Origin: Syngnathus acus
Taxonomy: Eukaryota > Chordata > Actinopteri > Syngnathiformes > Syngnathidae
Reading direction: 5' to 3'
DNA: 64,000 nucleotides
NCBI RefSeq assembly: GCF_901709675.1
Contig: NC_051088.1
Span: 1,545,664-1,609,663, forward strand
Part shown: positions 22,650-33,199 of the stretch, piece by piece
How positions within the stretch are numbered: the first letter of the stretch is position 1
How the letters are laid out: the number at the start of each line of letters is the position of its first letter
Notes under the pieces: model-generated
Seen by the model: the letters and a program-made list of their open reading frames with translations, nothing else
Told to the model about the DNA's origin: nothing
The model's database searches: none
Made by a program: the position numbers and the translations under genes

Positions 22650-23482
22650 ACTCAGTATCTCCCAGCATCACTACCTCCCAAAATCCCCACGTCACCACTA
22701 AAAACAAAGTTGGTTGAATGTATTTTTTATGCTGTTTTTGCAGCATAGAGCAAGCTTTCCTAAACATTTCAAGTCATGCACCCCCTTAACACTCTGACAC
22801 GATTGATGCACCAATACCAATATCAAGCCACCCCCAAAAATGCAAACCCTAACACTCTAATTATATTTACACAACTCCCTGAAACGCTCCATTGCAAATA
22901 GCACACTCCTGTCAAGCAAAACCTTCCTTAAACACATCAAAAACAAACTGATGACTATTTTAACAATGTGGACAAGGATTTTCCAAACTTTTCATGCCAA
23001 CAGGCCTCTAAACACCCTGATACAGTAGGTGCATCCCTGACGCCAAACCCCACAACCCAAAGATTTTTAAATGATTTTTAAATTTCTAATTTTTTTTAAT
23101 GCACACACCACCTTTACCATGCCTGCAGAAATAGCGCACACTCATCATGACACCACTACAACAGCCCCCTCAACTCCCCAAAAGTAGATTAATAATTTTC
23201 AGCCTCTTGATGTACTAATGTTATGTCATCTAAAAACTTTATCCAAAGTTTACACATTTTAAGTTACAACGCCTTTCAACACAACAGCTTATTTAGAACA
23301 CTACTAACTGCAGCAACGCAAACCATCCGCAACCTACTTAAAAAAAGAAACAAAAATAACGCAAATCATCTTCAACCTACTTAAAAAAAGAAACAAAAAT
23401 AAAACATACAAGAATATATGTGTGTGTGTGTGTGCGTGCGTGTGTGTGTGTGTGCGTATGTTTGTGTGAAACCTACACTAAC
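22650..23482. other. Intron with little recognisable content
   Basis: AT- and CA-rich intron between lama5 exons 14 and 15. A 60-bp stretch ending in AAAAAAGAAACAAAAATAA is tandemly duplicated around 23335-23402. A TG microsatellite (23418-23465) sits next to the donor of exon 14. No coding or transposon signature was seen. Confidence 0.5.
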
Positions 23483-23622
23483 ATCGTCAACAGATGTGTT
23501 GAGCTTATGCAGCTGCGTCCAGGCCATGGTCCTGGCGTTGAGGTTGTGCAGCTGTGCAGCGAGCGAGTCAAAGTTGATCGGATGCAGATCATCCAGCAGG
23601 ACGATGACGCAGCTGTCACATG
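23483..23622 (-). CDS. lama5: lama5 exon 14 of those seen (LE end / coiled-coil start)
   Basis: Acceptor GGCAG precedes 23622. The exon encodes ACDSCVIVLLDDLHPINFDS, then LAAQLHNLNARTMAWTQLHK and LNTSVDD. This is the CxxCVxxLLDDL junction between the last LE module and domain II, shared by laminin alpha chains. The donor was set at GTTAGT after 23483 because it gives phase 0, which the next exon needs. Confidence 0.85.
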
Positions 23623-24519
23623 CTGCCATGGTAATGGACACTCACATCACATGACATGCCTGTATGTATGCTTGTGTGCTTTTGTGGGTATGATGGGCTG
23701 CCAGGGTGTTTCAGGGTGTTTTGCTACCTCTCACATTCAGTACAGAAAATGAAATCAGTTAGGTATGATATTTCAGTTATAACAAAGGCGTGTTGTGTGT
23801 GTGTGAATAACTTTTTAGTAGGGACTGTTATTGGAACACAGTGTTTTGACTGCTGCCTCTGATCTCTCTCCTGCCCCCTCCTCCCCAAGGTCTGGGTGAT
23901 GACTGAATTAGAAGTTGCTGTCTGGATTCTGTGCCAAGTGACCAGGGAAAGATCTAAGGTGGACCATTTTCCCGGACGTAGATTTCTGCAGTGACCAATT
24001 GGACTGGGACATACTTCGCTCAAGACGTCCTGTTTCAGCACTTTATCTGATCGAATGGACTTTCACATATTTTTGCTAATATTGTCTACCATTATAGTAC
24101 GTGTTAAATGTTGCTGCATCCATTGCAGCCTGGTCATACTGGACTGGAAGGGGTTTGCAGTCTCTTCTCAAGATTTACTATTTATCCCATGTTTTTTTTT
24201 TTCTTGCACTCCTATGGGTTAAGATTAAGGGATATTGTTAACATGTTTTTCAAAGCATGTAAAGCCCCTTGAGACTTTTTTGTTATTAAGGGCTATATAA
24301 ATAAATTTGGCTTGACATGACTTGACTGTGAAACCATTTCTGCAGTGGTGAGAGAAGCATTTTAGCAGTGTGTGTGAACAAATGTTGCAATATAGTGTGT
24401 TAGAGCATTTCAGTACTGACAGTATTTCACGAGTGTGCGTTAACCTTAATTCTGAATTGAGTACCTGATGATGGCTCATACGTGTGTGTGGTTGTGTGTG
24501 TTGTGTTGTGTGTTATCAC
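23623..24519. other. Intron, no clear repeat or gene
   Basis: About 900 bp between exons 13 and 14. It includes a T-run (24194-24203), a TTGACTTGACATGACTTGAC-like short repeat near 24310, and GT repeats next to the exon 13 donor. No coding signal was seen. Confidence 0.5.
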
Positions 24520-24660
24520 CTTCGCAGTGCAGGTCATGATCGTGCGCAACGGGTACGTTGTGTTCTTGTGAACAGATTTCACACTGTTTTCCTGTCATAC
24601 CATCTCGACAGTGGCACTCTCCGGTTCGCGGGTTGCACTGACCGCCCCTGCATTCGCATT
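24520..24660 (-). CDS. lama5: lama5 exon 13 of those seen (LE module)
   Basis: 141 bp, acceptor ATCAG, donor GTGATA in a GT-rich stretch. It encodes CECRGGQCNPRTGECHCRDG then MTGKQCEICSQEHNVPVA and HDHDLHCE. The cysteine spacing and the SQxHxVPV ending are characteristic of the last LE module of alpha-5. It begins two bases into a codon and ends in phase 1, matching its neighbours. Confidence 0.9.
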
Positions 24661-24741
24661 CTGATCTCACAAACAAGTCACAACTTACCTTTGGCGGACA
24701 TTAAGTCACAAACCAGCTTGTTTGTGTGTGTGCTCGCTCAC

Positions 24742-24925
24742 GCTTGCATCCATCAACTCCATAGTCCCAGAATCCAGGAGCACACTGACGACAGTTGGGT
24801 CCGTTGACTCCAGGATGGCAATTGCACTGACCACTCTGGGGGTCACAAGGCTGCACCAGTGCTGCCGAAGCGCCACAGTCACACGGTCGACACCCGCCGC
24901 ATGACTCAAAGCCGAACGAGCCGTC
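24742..24925 (-). CDS. lama5: lama5 exon 12 of those seen (LE module)
   Basis: 184 bp, acceptor CTCAG, donor GTGAGC. It encodes DGSFGFESCGGCRPCDCG, then QPCDPQSGQCNCHPGVNGPN and CRQCAPGFWDYGVDGCK. The FGFxxCGGCRPCxCG block is a strong LAMA5 match. The upstream intron to exon 11 is 14.1 kb and repeat-filled. Confidence 0.92.
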
Positions 24926-25112
24926 CTGAGAGACAGGAAGAATTACATGTTTATTTGGAGCTGTCAACAATATTGAACATGGAAATAGAAATACAGTTGT
25001 CTGTCGGTTGCTGGGTCAAAATGTCTCCATTGTAAAAGCTTGTGCAGACATGTCATATAAAAGTCAAAGTTTACTTTACAAATAGTTGTCTGCTCACCTA
25101 TAAAGTGTGAAA

Positions 25113-25412
25113 TTAAACAAATGTTTCTGAGAGTGAATCGCTTCTTAATTTAGACCGATTGTGACTGGGGCATCCAACCAGCAAATCCCAAAGGCTCTCC
25201 TGATCATAGACTTCAATGCCATAATTGTTACAAAAGCCCTGGTAGAGGAGGCAGAAGTCGGGTTTTGGCCTTGGCTCCAAAGACACAGTGGAGAAAACAA
25301 GAATCTCTTGGTTGGCTGCAGCGATCTTCAGCATGACATTCCTGTCACTGCAGTGTTCTGGGTTTAAAAGAGCAAAATAATGGTGGATTGAAGCTGACGA
25401 CCTTGCAATCAT
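25113..25412 (-). CDS. Unrecognised protein-like ORF in lama5 intron
   Basis: The 99-residue frame contains HCSDRNVMLKIAAANQEILV, then FSTVSLEPRPKPDFCLLYQG and FCNNYGIEVYDQESLWDLLV. Composition is that of a globular protein, without low complexity, and the sequence is not repeated elsewhere in the window. A CTTTTAAACCCAG acceptor-like site precedes EHCSDRN (about 25362). I do not recognise the family. It could be an exon of a nested gene, a captured gene fragment or a retrocopy piece; it does not resemble laminin. Confidence 0.35.
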   Translation of the reverse strand: MIARSSASIHHYFALLNPEHCSDRNVMLKIAAANQEILVFSTVSLEPRPKPDFCLLYQGFCNNYGIEVYDQESLWDLLVGCPSHNRSKLRSDSLSETFV

Positions 25413-25439
25413 CTCAATGGCAATGTTGGTGATGCGTCA

Positions 25440-25814
25440 GGCAGAATTTGGCATTGAAAAAAAAGTCTGCCCCATAAAAGTTGTTAAACAATTGAGCAGG
25501 CTTATTTTCAAAGCACATGCATTGGATATAGGAAGATCACTGCTAGCTAGCAGTAGCTGAATTAGCATTATAACCTAGCTTTGTTGTAGCTCAGCTCTGT
25601 AGTTTCAAATCTTCGATGGCCATTAAACGTTTCAGAATAGGCAGCAGTTGCTGTTTGGAATTGTATTGTTGACATCCAAGTTTGACCACTGCAGTAATCT
25701 CAACAATCAGTTTTATATTTCTTTATTTATTCACATATTTACGGTGTAGCAGAGCACAATGATAAGGCGACACATCAGAGTTCCTTTTCTTCAATATTAT
25801 GTAGGTGCCAAGTA
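25440..25814. other. Unannotated intron sequence
   Basis: About 375 bp of AT-rich intron with a short GCTAGCTAGCAG repeat near 25542. Nothing further was recognised. Confidence 0.5.
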
Positions 25815-26572
25815 CCGTGTTTTCCCATGCATAATGCGCAAAATCTAACTAATTTATAGTCCTAAAATCTGGGGTGCGCATTATGCATGGGTACAACAAT
25901 TTTTGAAGAAAATCTCCCTCGAAATAAAACTTGAAATCACACCTTTCTTCTTGTTTGTTGTCAATCGCGCATCACATTCAGCCATCCTGGCCAACACACT
26001 TAGTCAGTAAAATTCATAATTGACGACACATCGTTTGATGCGATGGTGCAATCCTTGATGGTGTGTTATTGACAAATATTGTTTGTTTTTTAATCTCCAT
26101 CGCAAACCGGATATCATACGGAGGCCGCCATTACAGATGCGCAGAACGGATGCGCAAGACACGTCAGCTATATAAAGAGCGAGAGTTCAGTTCTCTACTT
26201 AAATGCGTATTACAGGTAATATTTTATTTCACAACACTTTGCCTTGTTCCTTTCTTCTCTGCTGTTCACTTCAAACACGCTCCATACGAACTCAATGCTC
26301 TCGTATCAGACGCTTGCTCGATCACCTGCTCGTTTGCTGTCACAATGCACCCGACACAAATCCGAAACATTTCTTCGCTATCGAGTTTGCTACCGCATGC
26401 GCAGTGATACTGACCGGCAGAATAACATCCGGTTGTTCCCAAAGATGATCTTTTTTCTGAAATAATTTTACGTTTACGGACTTAAGAGTCAAAAGGCTTT
26501 TTTCCAACATCGACATGCCATTTTTAGGGTGCGTATTATGCACGGGGGCGCATTATGCCTGCGAAAACACGG
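25815..26572. mobile_element. pogo-like element (family D, ATAATGCGC ends), TA target
   Basis: The left end is CCGTGTTTTCCCATGCATAA after TA (25813-25814). The right end is GCGCATTATGCCTGCGAAAA with CACGG, before TA (26573-26574). Copy two is at 42632-43425. Both carry the same non-coding interior with a shared but family-less frame of about 114 residues. Length is 758 bp; no transposase. Confidence 0.85.
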
Positions 26573-26574
26573 TA

Positions 26575-27357
26575 TATTGGAAAATCCACTTTTTTTGCTT
26601 TTATATTCATTTTATTATTTATTTATTTACTGGCTCAGAGGCCTAGTGGTAGAGTGTCCGCCCTGACACTGGAAGGTTGTGGGTTCAAACCCCGGCCGGG
26701 TCATACCAAAGACTATAAAAATGGGACCCATTGCCTCCCTGCTTGGCACTCAGCATTAAGGGTTGGAATTGGGGGGTTAGATCACCAAATGATTCCCGGG
26801 CGCGGCACCGCTGCTGCTCACTGCTCCCTTCGGGGATGGGTTAAATGCAGAGACAAATTTCACCACACCCAGATGTGTGTGTGACAATCATTGGGTCTTT
26901 ACCTCTTTATTGTGGAGTTGGAATCTCCAAGATAATTGAAAAGTGAAACCAACCCCCAAGGTGTTGCAGAGATACTATTATGATCAGTTTGAGGGCTTAT
27001 TTTTTACTTCATTCAGTTTTCTCCATTTTCTATTTCGTATTTTTATCTATTATGTTACATCCTTTGGGTCGGCACCACCAAACAATGTAACGGGTGTGGC
27101 CAAACGGTTTTGCAAATTCGCCATCTCTATTACTCAGAGAGACTTTTGTAGTCCAAACAACTCAAGGTTGCCGAACTGGAGAGATCAAATGTTCCGTTGT
27201 TGGATGCATCAGTCCACACAAATCATTGCACCGTCCCCCAGCATCAGAACCTCAAAGAAGTGCCTGGTCAAATTTCATTTTTCAAGCAGTGTTCCCACAT
27301 CTGTGTGCAAAGACATGCTTGTTCAAGGACGAGTGTTTCAGAAATCTATTGCCTATA
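26575..27357 (+). mobile_element. THAP-containing repeat, copy 1, with SINE insertion
   Basis: 26575-26629 plus 26901-27357 match 30180-30572 plus 34477-34525. One frame reads CSVVGCISPHKSLHRPPASE, then PQRSAWSNFIFQAVFPHLCA and KTCLFKDECF, which looks like a THAP (C2CH) zinc finger with its CxxxxC start and the C...CF end; the final His is not evident. THAP fingers occur in P-element-type transposases. A SINE splits the 5' part and a Rex3-like LINE follows directly. Confidence 0.6.
26630..26900 (+). mobile_element. tRNA-derived SINE (family 1)
   Basis: Internal Pol III boxes are visible: GCCTAGTGGTAGAGTGTC (A box) and GGTTCAAACCC (B box) about 35 bp later. A conserved body follows and ends at CATTGGGTCTTTA. 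Other copies: 32163-32480, 32885-33199, 40041-40355. This copy lacks about 30 bp of the CTCCCCCAGG region. Confidence 0.85.
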
Positions 27358-28886
27358 GGCGCCTGTACATTGGGGTTCACCCCGGTGAACGAGAGGGTAG
27401 CCTCCCTCCACCTCCGGTGGGGGAATGGATCCTGTTTGTTTGTGTCTAAGCACCAAACGGCAGCTTAGAGTATCCACCCTTTTGGGAGTCCTTGGAAGAA
27501 GTGCTGGAGTGTGCTCCTTCTGGGGACTCCATCGTTCTGCTGGGTGACTTCAATGCTCACGTGGGCAATGTCCGTGAGACCTGAAGGGCGTGAGTGGGAG
27601 GAACAACCCCACCGATCAGAACCCGAGCGGTGTTCTATTACTGGAATTCTGTGCTTGATATGGATTGTCCACAAAGAACACCATGTTCAAACATAAGGGT
27701 GTCCATGTGTGCACCTGGCACCAGGACAGCCTAGGCCTCGGTTCGATGATTGACTTTGTAATCGTGCCGTTGGATTTGCGGCCGTATGTTTTGGACACTC
27801 GGGTAAAGCAGTCCACGTGTTTTGTGGACCAGGAGTAAGCGTTCGACTGTGTCCCTCGGGGAGTTCTGTGGGGGAGTGCATCGGGAGTACGAGGGGCCGA
27901 TCGCATTGATATGGGCAGTTCGGTCCCTGTATCACCGATGCCAGAGTTTAGTCCGGATTTCCGGCAGTAAGTCGGATTCGTTTCCAGTGAGGGTTGGACT
28001 CCGTCAAGGCTGCCCTTTGTCAACGATTCTGTTCATAACTTTTATGGAGAGAATTTCTAGGTGCAGCCAAGGCATTGAGGTCGTCCGGTTTGGTGACCTC
28101 AGCGTTCAATGTCTGCTTTTTACAGAAGATGTGGTGCTGTTGGCTTTTTCAACCCGTGATCTCCAGCTCGCACGACTGGTTCGCAGCAGTGTGAAGCGGT
28201 CGGGATGAAAGTCAGCACCTCCAAATCTGAGACCATGGTCCTCAGTGGAAAAGGGTGGAATGCCCTCTCCGGGTCGGGGATGAGATCCTGCCACAAATGG
28301 AGGAGTTCAAGTATCTTGGGGTCTTGTTCATGAGCGAGGGTAGGATGGAGCGTGACATCGACAGGCGGATCGGTGCAGCGTCTGCAGTGACAAGGACTCT
28401 GTACCGGTCCATCGTAGTGAAGATAGAGCTGAGGCAAAAGGCAAAGATCTCAATTTAGTGGTCGATCTACTCGCCTACCCTCACCTATGGTCACGAGCTA
28501 TGGGTCGTAACTGAAAGAAAAAGATCCCGGATACAAGAGACCGAAATGAGTTTCCTCCGCAGGGTGTCTGCGCTCTCCCTTAAAGAAAGGGTGAGAAGTT
28601 CGGTCATCCGTGAGGGACTCTGAGTCGAGCCGCTGCTGATGAGATGGCTCGGGCATCTCATTAGGATGCCTCCTGGACGCCTCCCCGGGGAGGAGTTCCG
28701 GGCGTGTCCCACTTGGAGGAGACAATGTCTCCCAGCTGGCCTGGGAACGCTTTGGAATCCCCCGGGATGAGCTGAAAGAAGTGGCTGGGGAGTAGGAAGT
28801 ATGGGCTTCCCTCCTGAAGCTGCTGCCCCTGCGATTCGACCGCGAATAAGCAGTAGAAGATGGATGGATAGATGGATGGAATACAA
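27358..28886 (+). pseudogene. Rex3/RTE-like LINE, internally deleted copy
   Basis: It begins with the endonuclease segment (CTGTACATTGGGGTTCACCC), jumps around 27830 to the RT (FVDQE..AFDCVPR remnants, ISGSKSDSFPVRVGLRQGCP, RFGDLSVQCLLF), and ends with the GRPGRP-poor C-terminal end and a GATG-type simple tail (28859-28886). Multiple frameshifts and stops make it dead. The tail type and the LRQGCPLS RT signature fit RTE-clade Rex3. Confidence 0.8.
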
Positions 28887-29098
28887 GGCTCTATGTAAAC
28901 CTGACTGGTGATTGTGGTGTTGTTTTACAAACAGCCAGTTTTTCTTAAATGTTCCTCAATGTTACAGGCCAACACAGTAACTGTACCACAATTTTGTTTT
29001 GTGAATTTTGTGCACTTCATTTGAAGCCTTGTCCTGTTCTTGAAAAACAAAGGGATATAAACTTCAGAATTGTGTATAAAATCTTATTAATTAATTTG

Positions 29099-29447
29099 TG
29101 GCATGGTAGCGCACCGGTTAGCACGTCCACCTCATATTGCAGAGGTGGTGGGTTCCGGCTCTGGCTCCGGCTTTCCTGTGTGGACTTTGCATGTTCTCTT
29201 TGTACCTGCTTGGGTTTCCTCCAGGTACTCCGGTTTCCTGCCACGTTCCAAAAATATGCATGGTTGGTCAATTGAGCACACCAAATTGCCCGTAGGCGTG
29301 GTTGTGAGTGTGAATGGTTGTCCGTCTATGTGTGCCCTGCGATTGGGTGGCAACCAGTCTACCGCCTACTGCCCGTCAGCTGGGATGGGCTCCAGCATAC
29401 CCGCGACCTTCGCGAGGAAAAGCAATTCAGAAAATGGATGGATAGAA
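29099..29447 (+). mobile_element. tRNA-derived SINE (family 2)
   Basis: The head GGTAGCGCACCGGTTAGCAC is tRNA-like with a degenerate B box. The body includes TTTGCATGTTCTC and GTGCCCTGCGATTGG, and the 3' end is AAAATGGATGGATAG. The family also occurs at 50612-50980 and 56108-56474, both with target duplications. Confidence 0.75.
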
Positions 29448-29644
29448 TATTTAATTAAAAAAAAGGACAGATTAATTGATTTGAAAAAAAGTCATAGTTG
29501 TAGCTCTGAAATTAAAAAAATTGCACCGAAGCCAAGTTACCAGTATCGGTCAATCACATTCAGCGATGATCGGCATCGATATCGGCAGCATAAAATGGAA
29601 TAATCCCAAATAATATGCTGAGTAAAAGTAATGTTTTGGCCACA

Positions 29645-29815
29645 TGATCAGAATCACAATCAGAATCAGCTTTATTGACCAGGTTTGTGCATACCAAACA
29701 GGGAATGTGACCCCGGTTGATCTCAGCCTCTGTGGAACATTTGAGTGACTGACAACATTCAGGTAAGTGACGAGACAGATGATGTGAGTGAGGTGATCCG
29801 AAAGCAGCGTAATAC
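29645..29815 (-). mobile_element. L2-like LINE 3' end fragment
   Basis: AATCAGAATCAGCTTTATTG followed by a block that is the reverse complement of 21570-21705 marks the 3' terminus of the LINE family at 20431. Only about 170 bp remain. Confidence 0.7.
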
Positions 29816-30179
29816 TCAGCAAATCAATCTCTAATCTGACATGCCATAATAATATTGAAATGTGTAAACGTTCCTGGTGTCAGTAATTAGAAAATGATTT
29901 CTGTTTGGCTCTTACGATGTTTTGTCTCTCGTACTTAGCCTCTGTCTGTTCCCTTGTTTTCAAATTGTCAAAATATATGTTCAAAAAATTTACAAAAAAA
30001 AGTAATTTCTGCATGTCTGGATTTGTATTTCTTGTTTGGAAACTGTGAAGAATGGACGGAGTTTTATAATGCCTTGCAATGCTGTTTCTTGCACCAACAT
30101 TCAAGCCTATAAATTCTATGAAAACAGTTAAACATGGGACAAAATGCACCTGTTTTTTGTCACTTACAGGAGACATATC
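29816..30179. other. Unannotated intron sequence
   Basis: AT-rich intron sequence between the LINE tail and the THAP repeat. Open frames here are short and have no family features. Confidence 0.5.
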
Positions 30180-30572
30180 ATGGAAAATCCACTTTTTTTT
30201 GCTTTTATATTCATTTTCTTGTGTATTTGGAGTTTCCAAGAGTGTAGAAAAAATCTATCCCTCCAGGTGCTGCAGAGATACTTTTATGATCTGTTTGGGG
30301 GGTATTTTTTACTCTGTTCAGTTTTCTCAATTTTTTATTATGTATTTTTATCTATGACATCACATCATTTGGGGCGGGACAAACCAAATAAGGTAATGGC
30401 CAAACGGTTTCACAAATCTGCCATCTTTATTTCTCTGAGAGACTTTGGTAGTCCAAACAACTCAAAATGTTCTATTGTTGAATGCATCAATCCACACAAA
30501 TCATTGCATCGTCCCCCAAAATCAGAACCTCAAAGAAGTACCTGGTCAAATTTCATTTTTCAAGCAATGTCC
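30180..30572 (+). mobile_element. THAP-containing repeat, copy 2 (left part)
   Basis: This closely matches 26590-27300, including the CSIVECINPHKSLHRPPKSE THAP-like stretch. It is cut by the Rex3-like LINE at 30573 and continues at 34477-34525 (a TGGGCAAAGTCATGCTTGTT block matching 27305-27340). Confidence 0.65.
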
Positions 30573-32162
30573 ACCGTGAGTCGTCACCTTATCGTGGTGG
30601 AAGGGTTTGCGTGCCCCTATGATCCTAGGAGCCATGTTGTCTGGGGCTTCATGCCCCTGGTAGGGTCACCCATGGCAAACGGGTCCTAGGTGAGGGGCCA
30701 GACAAAGCACGGCTCACACAAGCCCCTTATGAAGAAAAACATAAATGGATTTCGTTTTCCCTCGCCCGGACGCGGGTCACCGGGGCCCCCCTCTGGAGCC
30801 AGGCCTGGAGGCGGGGCTCAAAGTCTGGTGGCCGGGCCTTTGCCCATGGGGCCTGGCCGGGCACAGCCCGAAAAGGAAACGTCGGTCACCCTTCCCATGG
30901 GCTCACCACCTGTGGGAGAGGGCCAAAGGGGTCGGTTGCAGTGTAAGGTGGGCGGCGGCCAAGGGCAGGGATCTTGGCGGTCAGATCCCCGGGTGCAGAA
31001 GCTGGCTCTTGGGACATGGAATGTCACCTCTCTGGCTGGAAAGGAGCCCGAGCTGGTGTGCGAGGCAGAAAAGTTCCGACTAGACATAGTCGGACTTGCC
31101 TCCACACACAGTTTGGGTTCCGGTACAAGCCCTCTCGAGAGGGGCTGGACTCTCTTCCACTCTGGAGTTGCCCACGGTGAGAGGCGTCAAGCAGGTGTGG
31201 GTATACTTATTGCCCCCCGGCTGGGTGCCTGCACATTGGGGTTCACCCCGGTGAACGAGAGGGTAGCCTCCCTCCGCCTTCGGGTGGGGGGACGGGTCCT
31301 GACTGTTGTTTGTGTCTATGCACCAAACAGCAGCTCAGAGTACCCACCCTTCTTGGGGTTCCTGGAGGAAGTGCTGGAGAGCGCTCCTTCTGGGGACTCC
31401 ATCGTTCTACTCGGTAACTTCAATGCTCACGTGGGCAATGACAGTGAGACCTGGAAGGGCGTGATTCGGAGGAAGGGCCCCCCCGATCTGAACCCGAGCG
31501 GTGTTCTATTATTGGACTTCTGTGCCCAACACGGATTTTCTATAATGAACACCATGTTCAAACGTAAGGGTGTGTGACACTCGGGCGAAGAGAGGGGCGG
31601 AGCTGTCAACTGATCACCACTTGGTGGTGGGTTGGCTCCAATGGTGGGGGAAGATGCCGGTCCGACCTGGCAGACCCAAACGCTCTGTGAGGGTCTGCTG
31701 GGAACGTCTGTCAGAATCCCCTGTCAGGAAGAGCTTCAACTCCCACCTCCGGCAGAGCTTTTCCCACGTCCCGGGGGAGGCGGGGGACATTGAGTCCGAC
31801 CGGACCATGTTCCGCACCTCCATTGTTGAGGAGGCCGACCGGAGCTGTGGCCGTAAGGTCGTTGGTGCCTGTCGCGGCGGCAATCCCCGAACCCGCTGGT
31901 GGACACCGGCGGTAAGGGATGCCGTCAAGCTGAAGAAGGAGTCCTATTCGGGCCGTTTTGGCCTGCGGGACTCCGGAGGCAGCTGACAGGTACCGGATGG
32001 CCAAGCGGAACGCGGCTTCGGCGGTTGCTGAGGCAAAAACCCGGGCGTGGGATGAGTTTGGCGAGGCCATGGAGAATGACTTCCGGACGGCTTCGAGGAA
32101 ATTCTGGTCCACCATCCGGCGTCTCAGGAGGGGGAAGCAGTGCAACGTCAACACTGTTTACA

Positions 32163-32480
32163 CCAGCTCAGTGGCCTAGTGGTAGAGTGTCCGCCCTGAG
32201 ACTGGAAGGTTGTGGGTTCAAACCCCGGCCGGGTCATACCAAAGACTATAAAAATGGGACCCATTGCCTCCCTGCTTGGCACTCAGCATTAAGGGTTGGA
32301 ATTGGGGGGTTAGATCACCAACTGATTCCCGAGCGCGGCACCGCTGCTGCTCACTGCTCCCCTCTCCCCCAGGGGATGGATTAAAATCACACGGGGATGG
32401 GTTAAATGCAGAGGACAAATTTCACCACACCCAGGTGTGTGTGTGACGATCATTGGGACTTTAATCTTTAATCTTTAATC
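32163..32480 (+). mobile_element. tRNA-derived SINE (family 1) inside Rex3-like LINE
   Basis: The A box GCCTAGTGGTAGAGTGTC and B box GGTTCAAACCC are intact. The 3' tail is repeated TTTAATC. TTTACA flanks it (32157-32162 and 32481-32486). Same orientation as the LINE. Confidence 0.9.
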
Positions 32481-32884
32481 TTTACAGTGGGGATGGCGTG
32501 CTGCTGACCTCGACTCGGGACGTCGTGAGTCGGTGGGGAGAATACTTTGAAGACCTCCTCAATTCCACCAACACGCCTTCCATTGTGGAAGCAGGGCCTG
32601 GAGACTCTGAGGCGGACTCTCCAATCTCTGGGGTCGGATTCACTGAGGTAGTTAAAAAACTCCTCGGTGGCAAGGCCCCGGGGGTGGATGAGATCCGCCC
32701 GGAGTTCTTAAGGGCTCTGGATGTTGTGGGGCTGTCATGGCTGACACGCCTCTACAACATTGCGTGGACATCGGGTGCAGTGCCTCTGGATTGGCAGACT
32801 GGGGTGGTAGTTCCCCTTTTTAAGAAGGGGGACCGGAGGGTGTGTTCCAATTATAGGGGAATCACACTCCTCAGCCTCCCTGGT

Positions 32885-33199
32885 AAGATTAAGATTAAGA
32901 TTAAAGTCCCAATGATTGTCACACACACATCTGGGTGTGGTGAAATTTGTCCTCTGCATTTAACCCATCCCCATGTGATTTTAATCCATCCCCTGGGGGA
33001 GAGGGGAGCAGTGAGCAGCAGCGGTGCCGCGCTCGGGAATCCTTTGGTGATCTAACACCCCAATTCCAACCCTTAATGCTGAGTGGCAAGCAGGGAGGCA
33101 ATGGGTCCCATTTTTATAGTCATTGGTATGACCCGGCCGGGGTTTGAACCCACAACCTTCCAGTCTCAGGGCGGACACTCTACCACTAGGCCACTGAGC
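32885..33199 (-). mobile_element. tRNA-derived SINE (family 1), opposite orientation
   Basis: This is the reverse complement of the copy at 32163-32480, with its AAGATT tail repeats at the left. A short TGGT duplication flanks it (32881-32884, 33200-33203). It lies inside the RT region of the Rex3-like element, 404 bp from the other SINE. Confidence 0.88.

Noticed and set aside
26063-26407. Open frame of 114 codons also present at 42882-43229
   Set aside because: Both lie inside copies of the same pogo family D element and show no protein family features; the similarity is simply that of the transposon.
32163-32240. tRNA gene with A and B boxes
   Set aside because: The same block starts four dispersed SINE copies with a shared non-tRNA body and simple-repeat tail, so it is a SINE head and not a functional tRNA gene.
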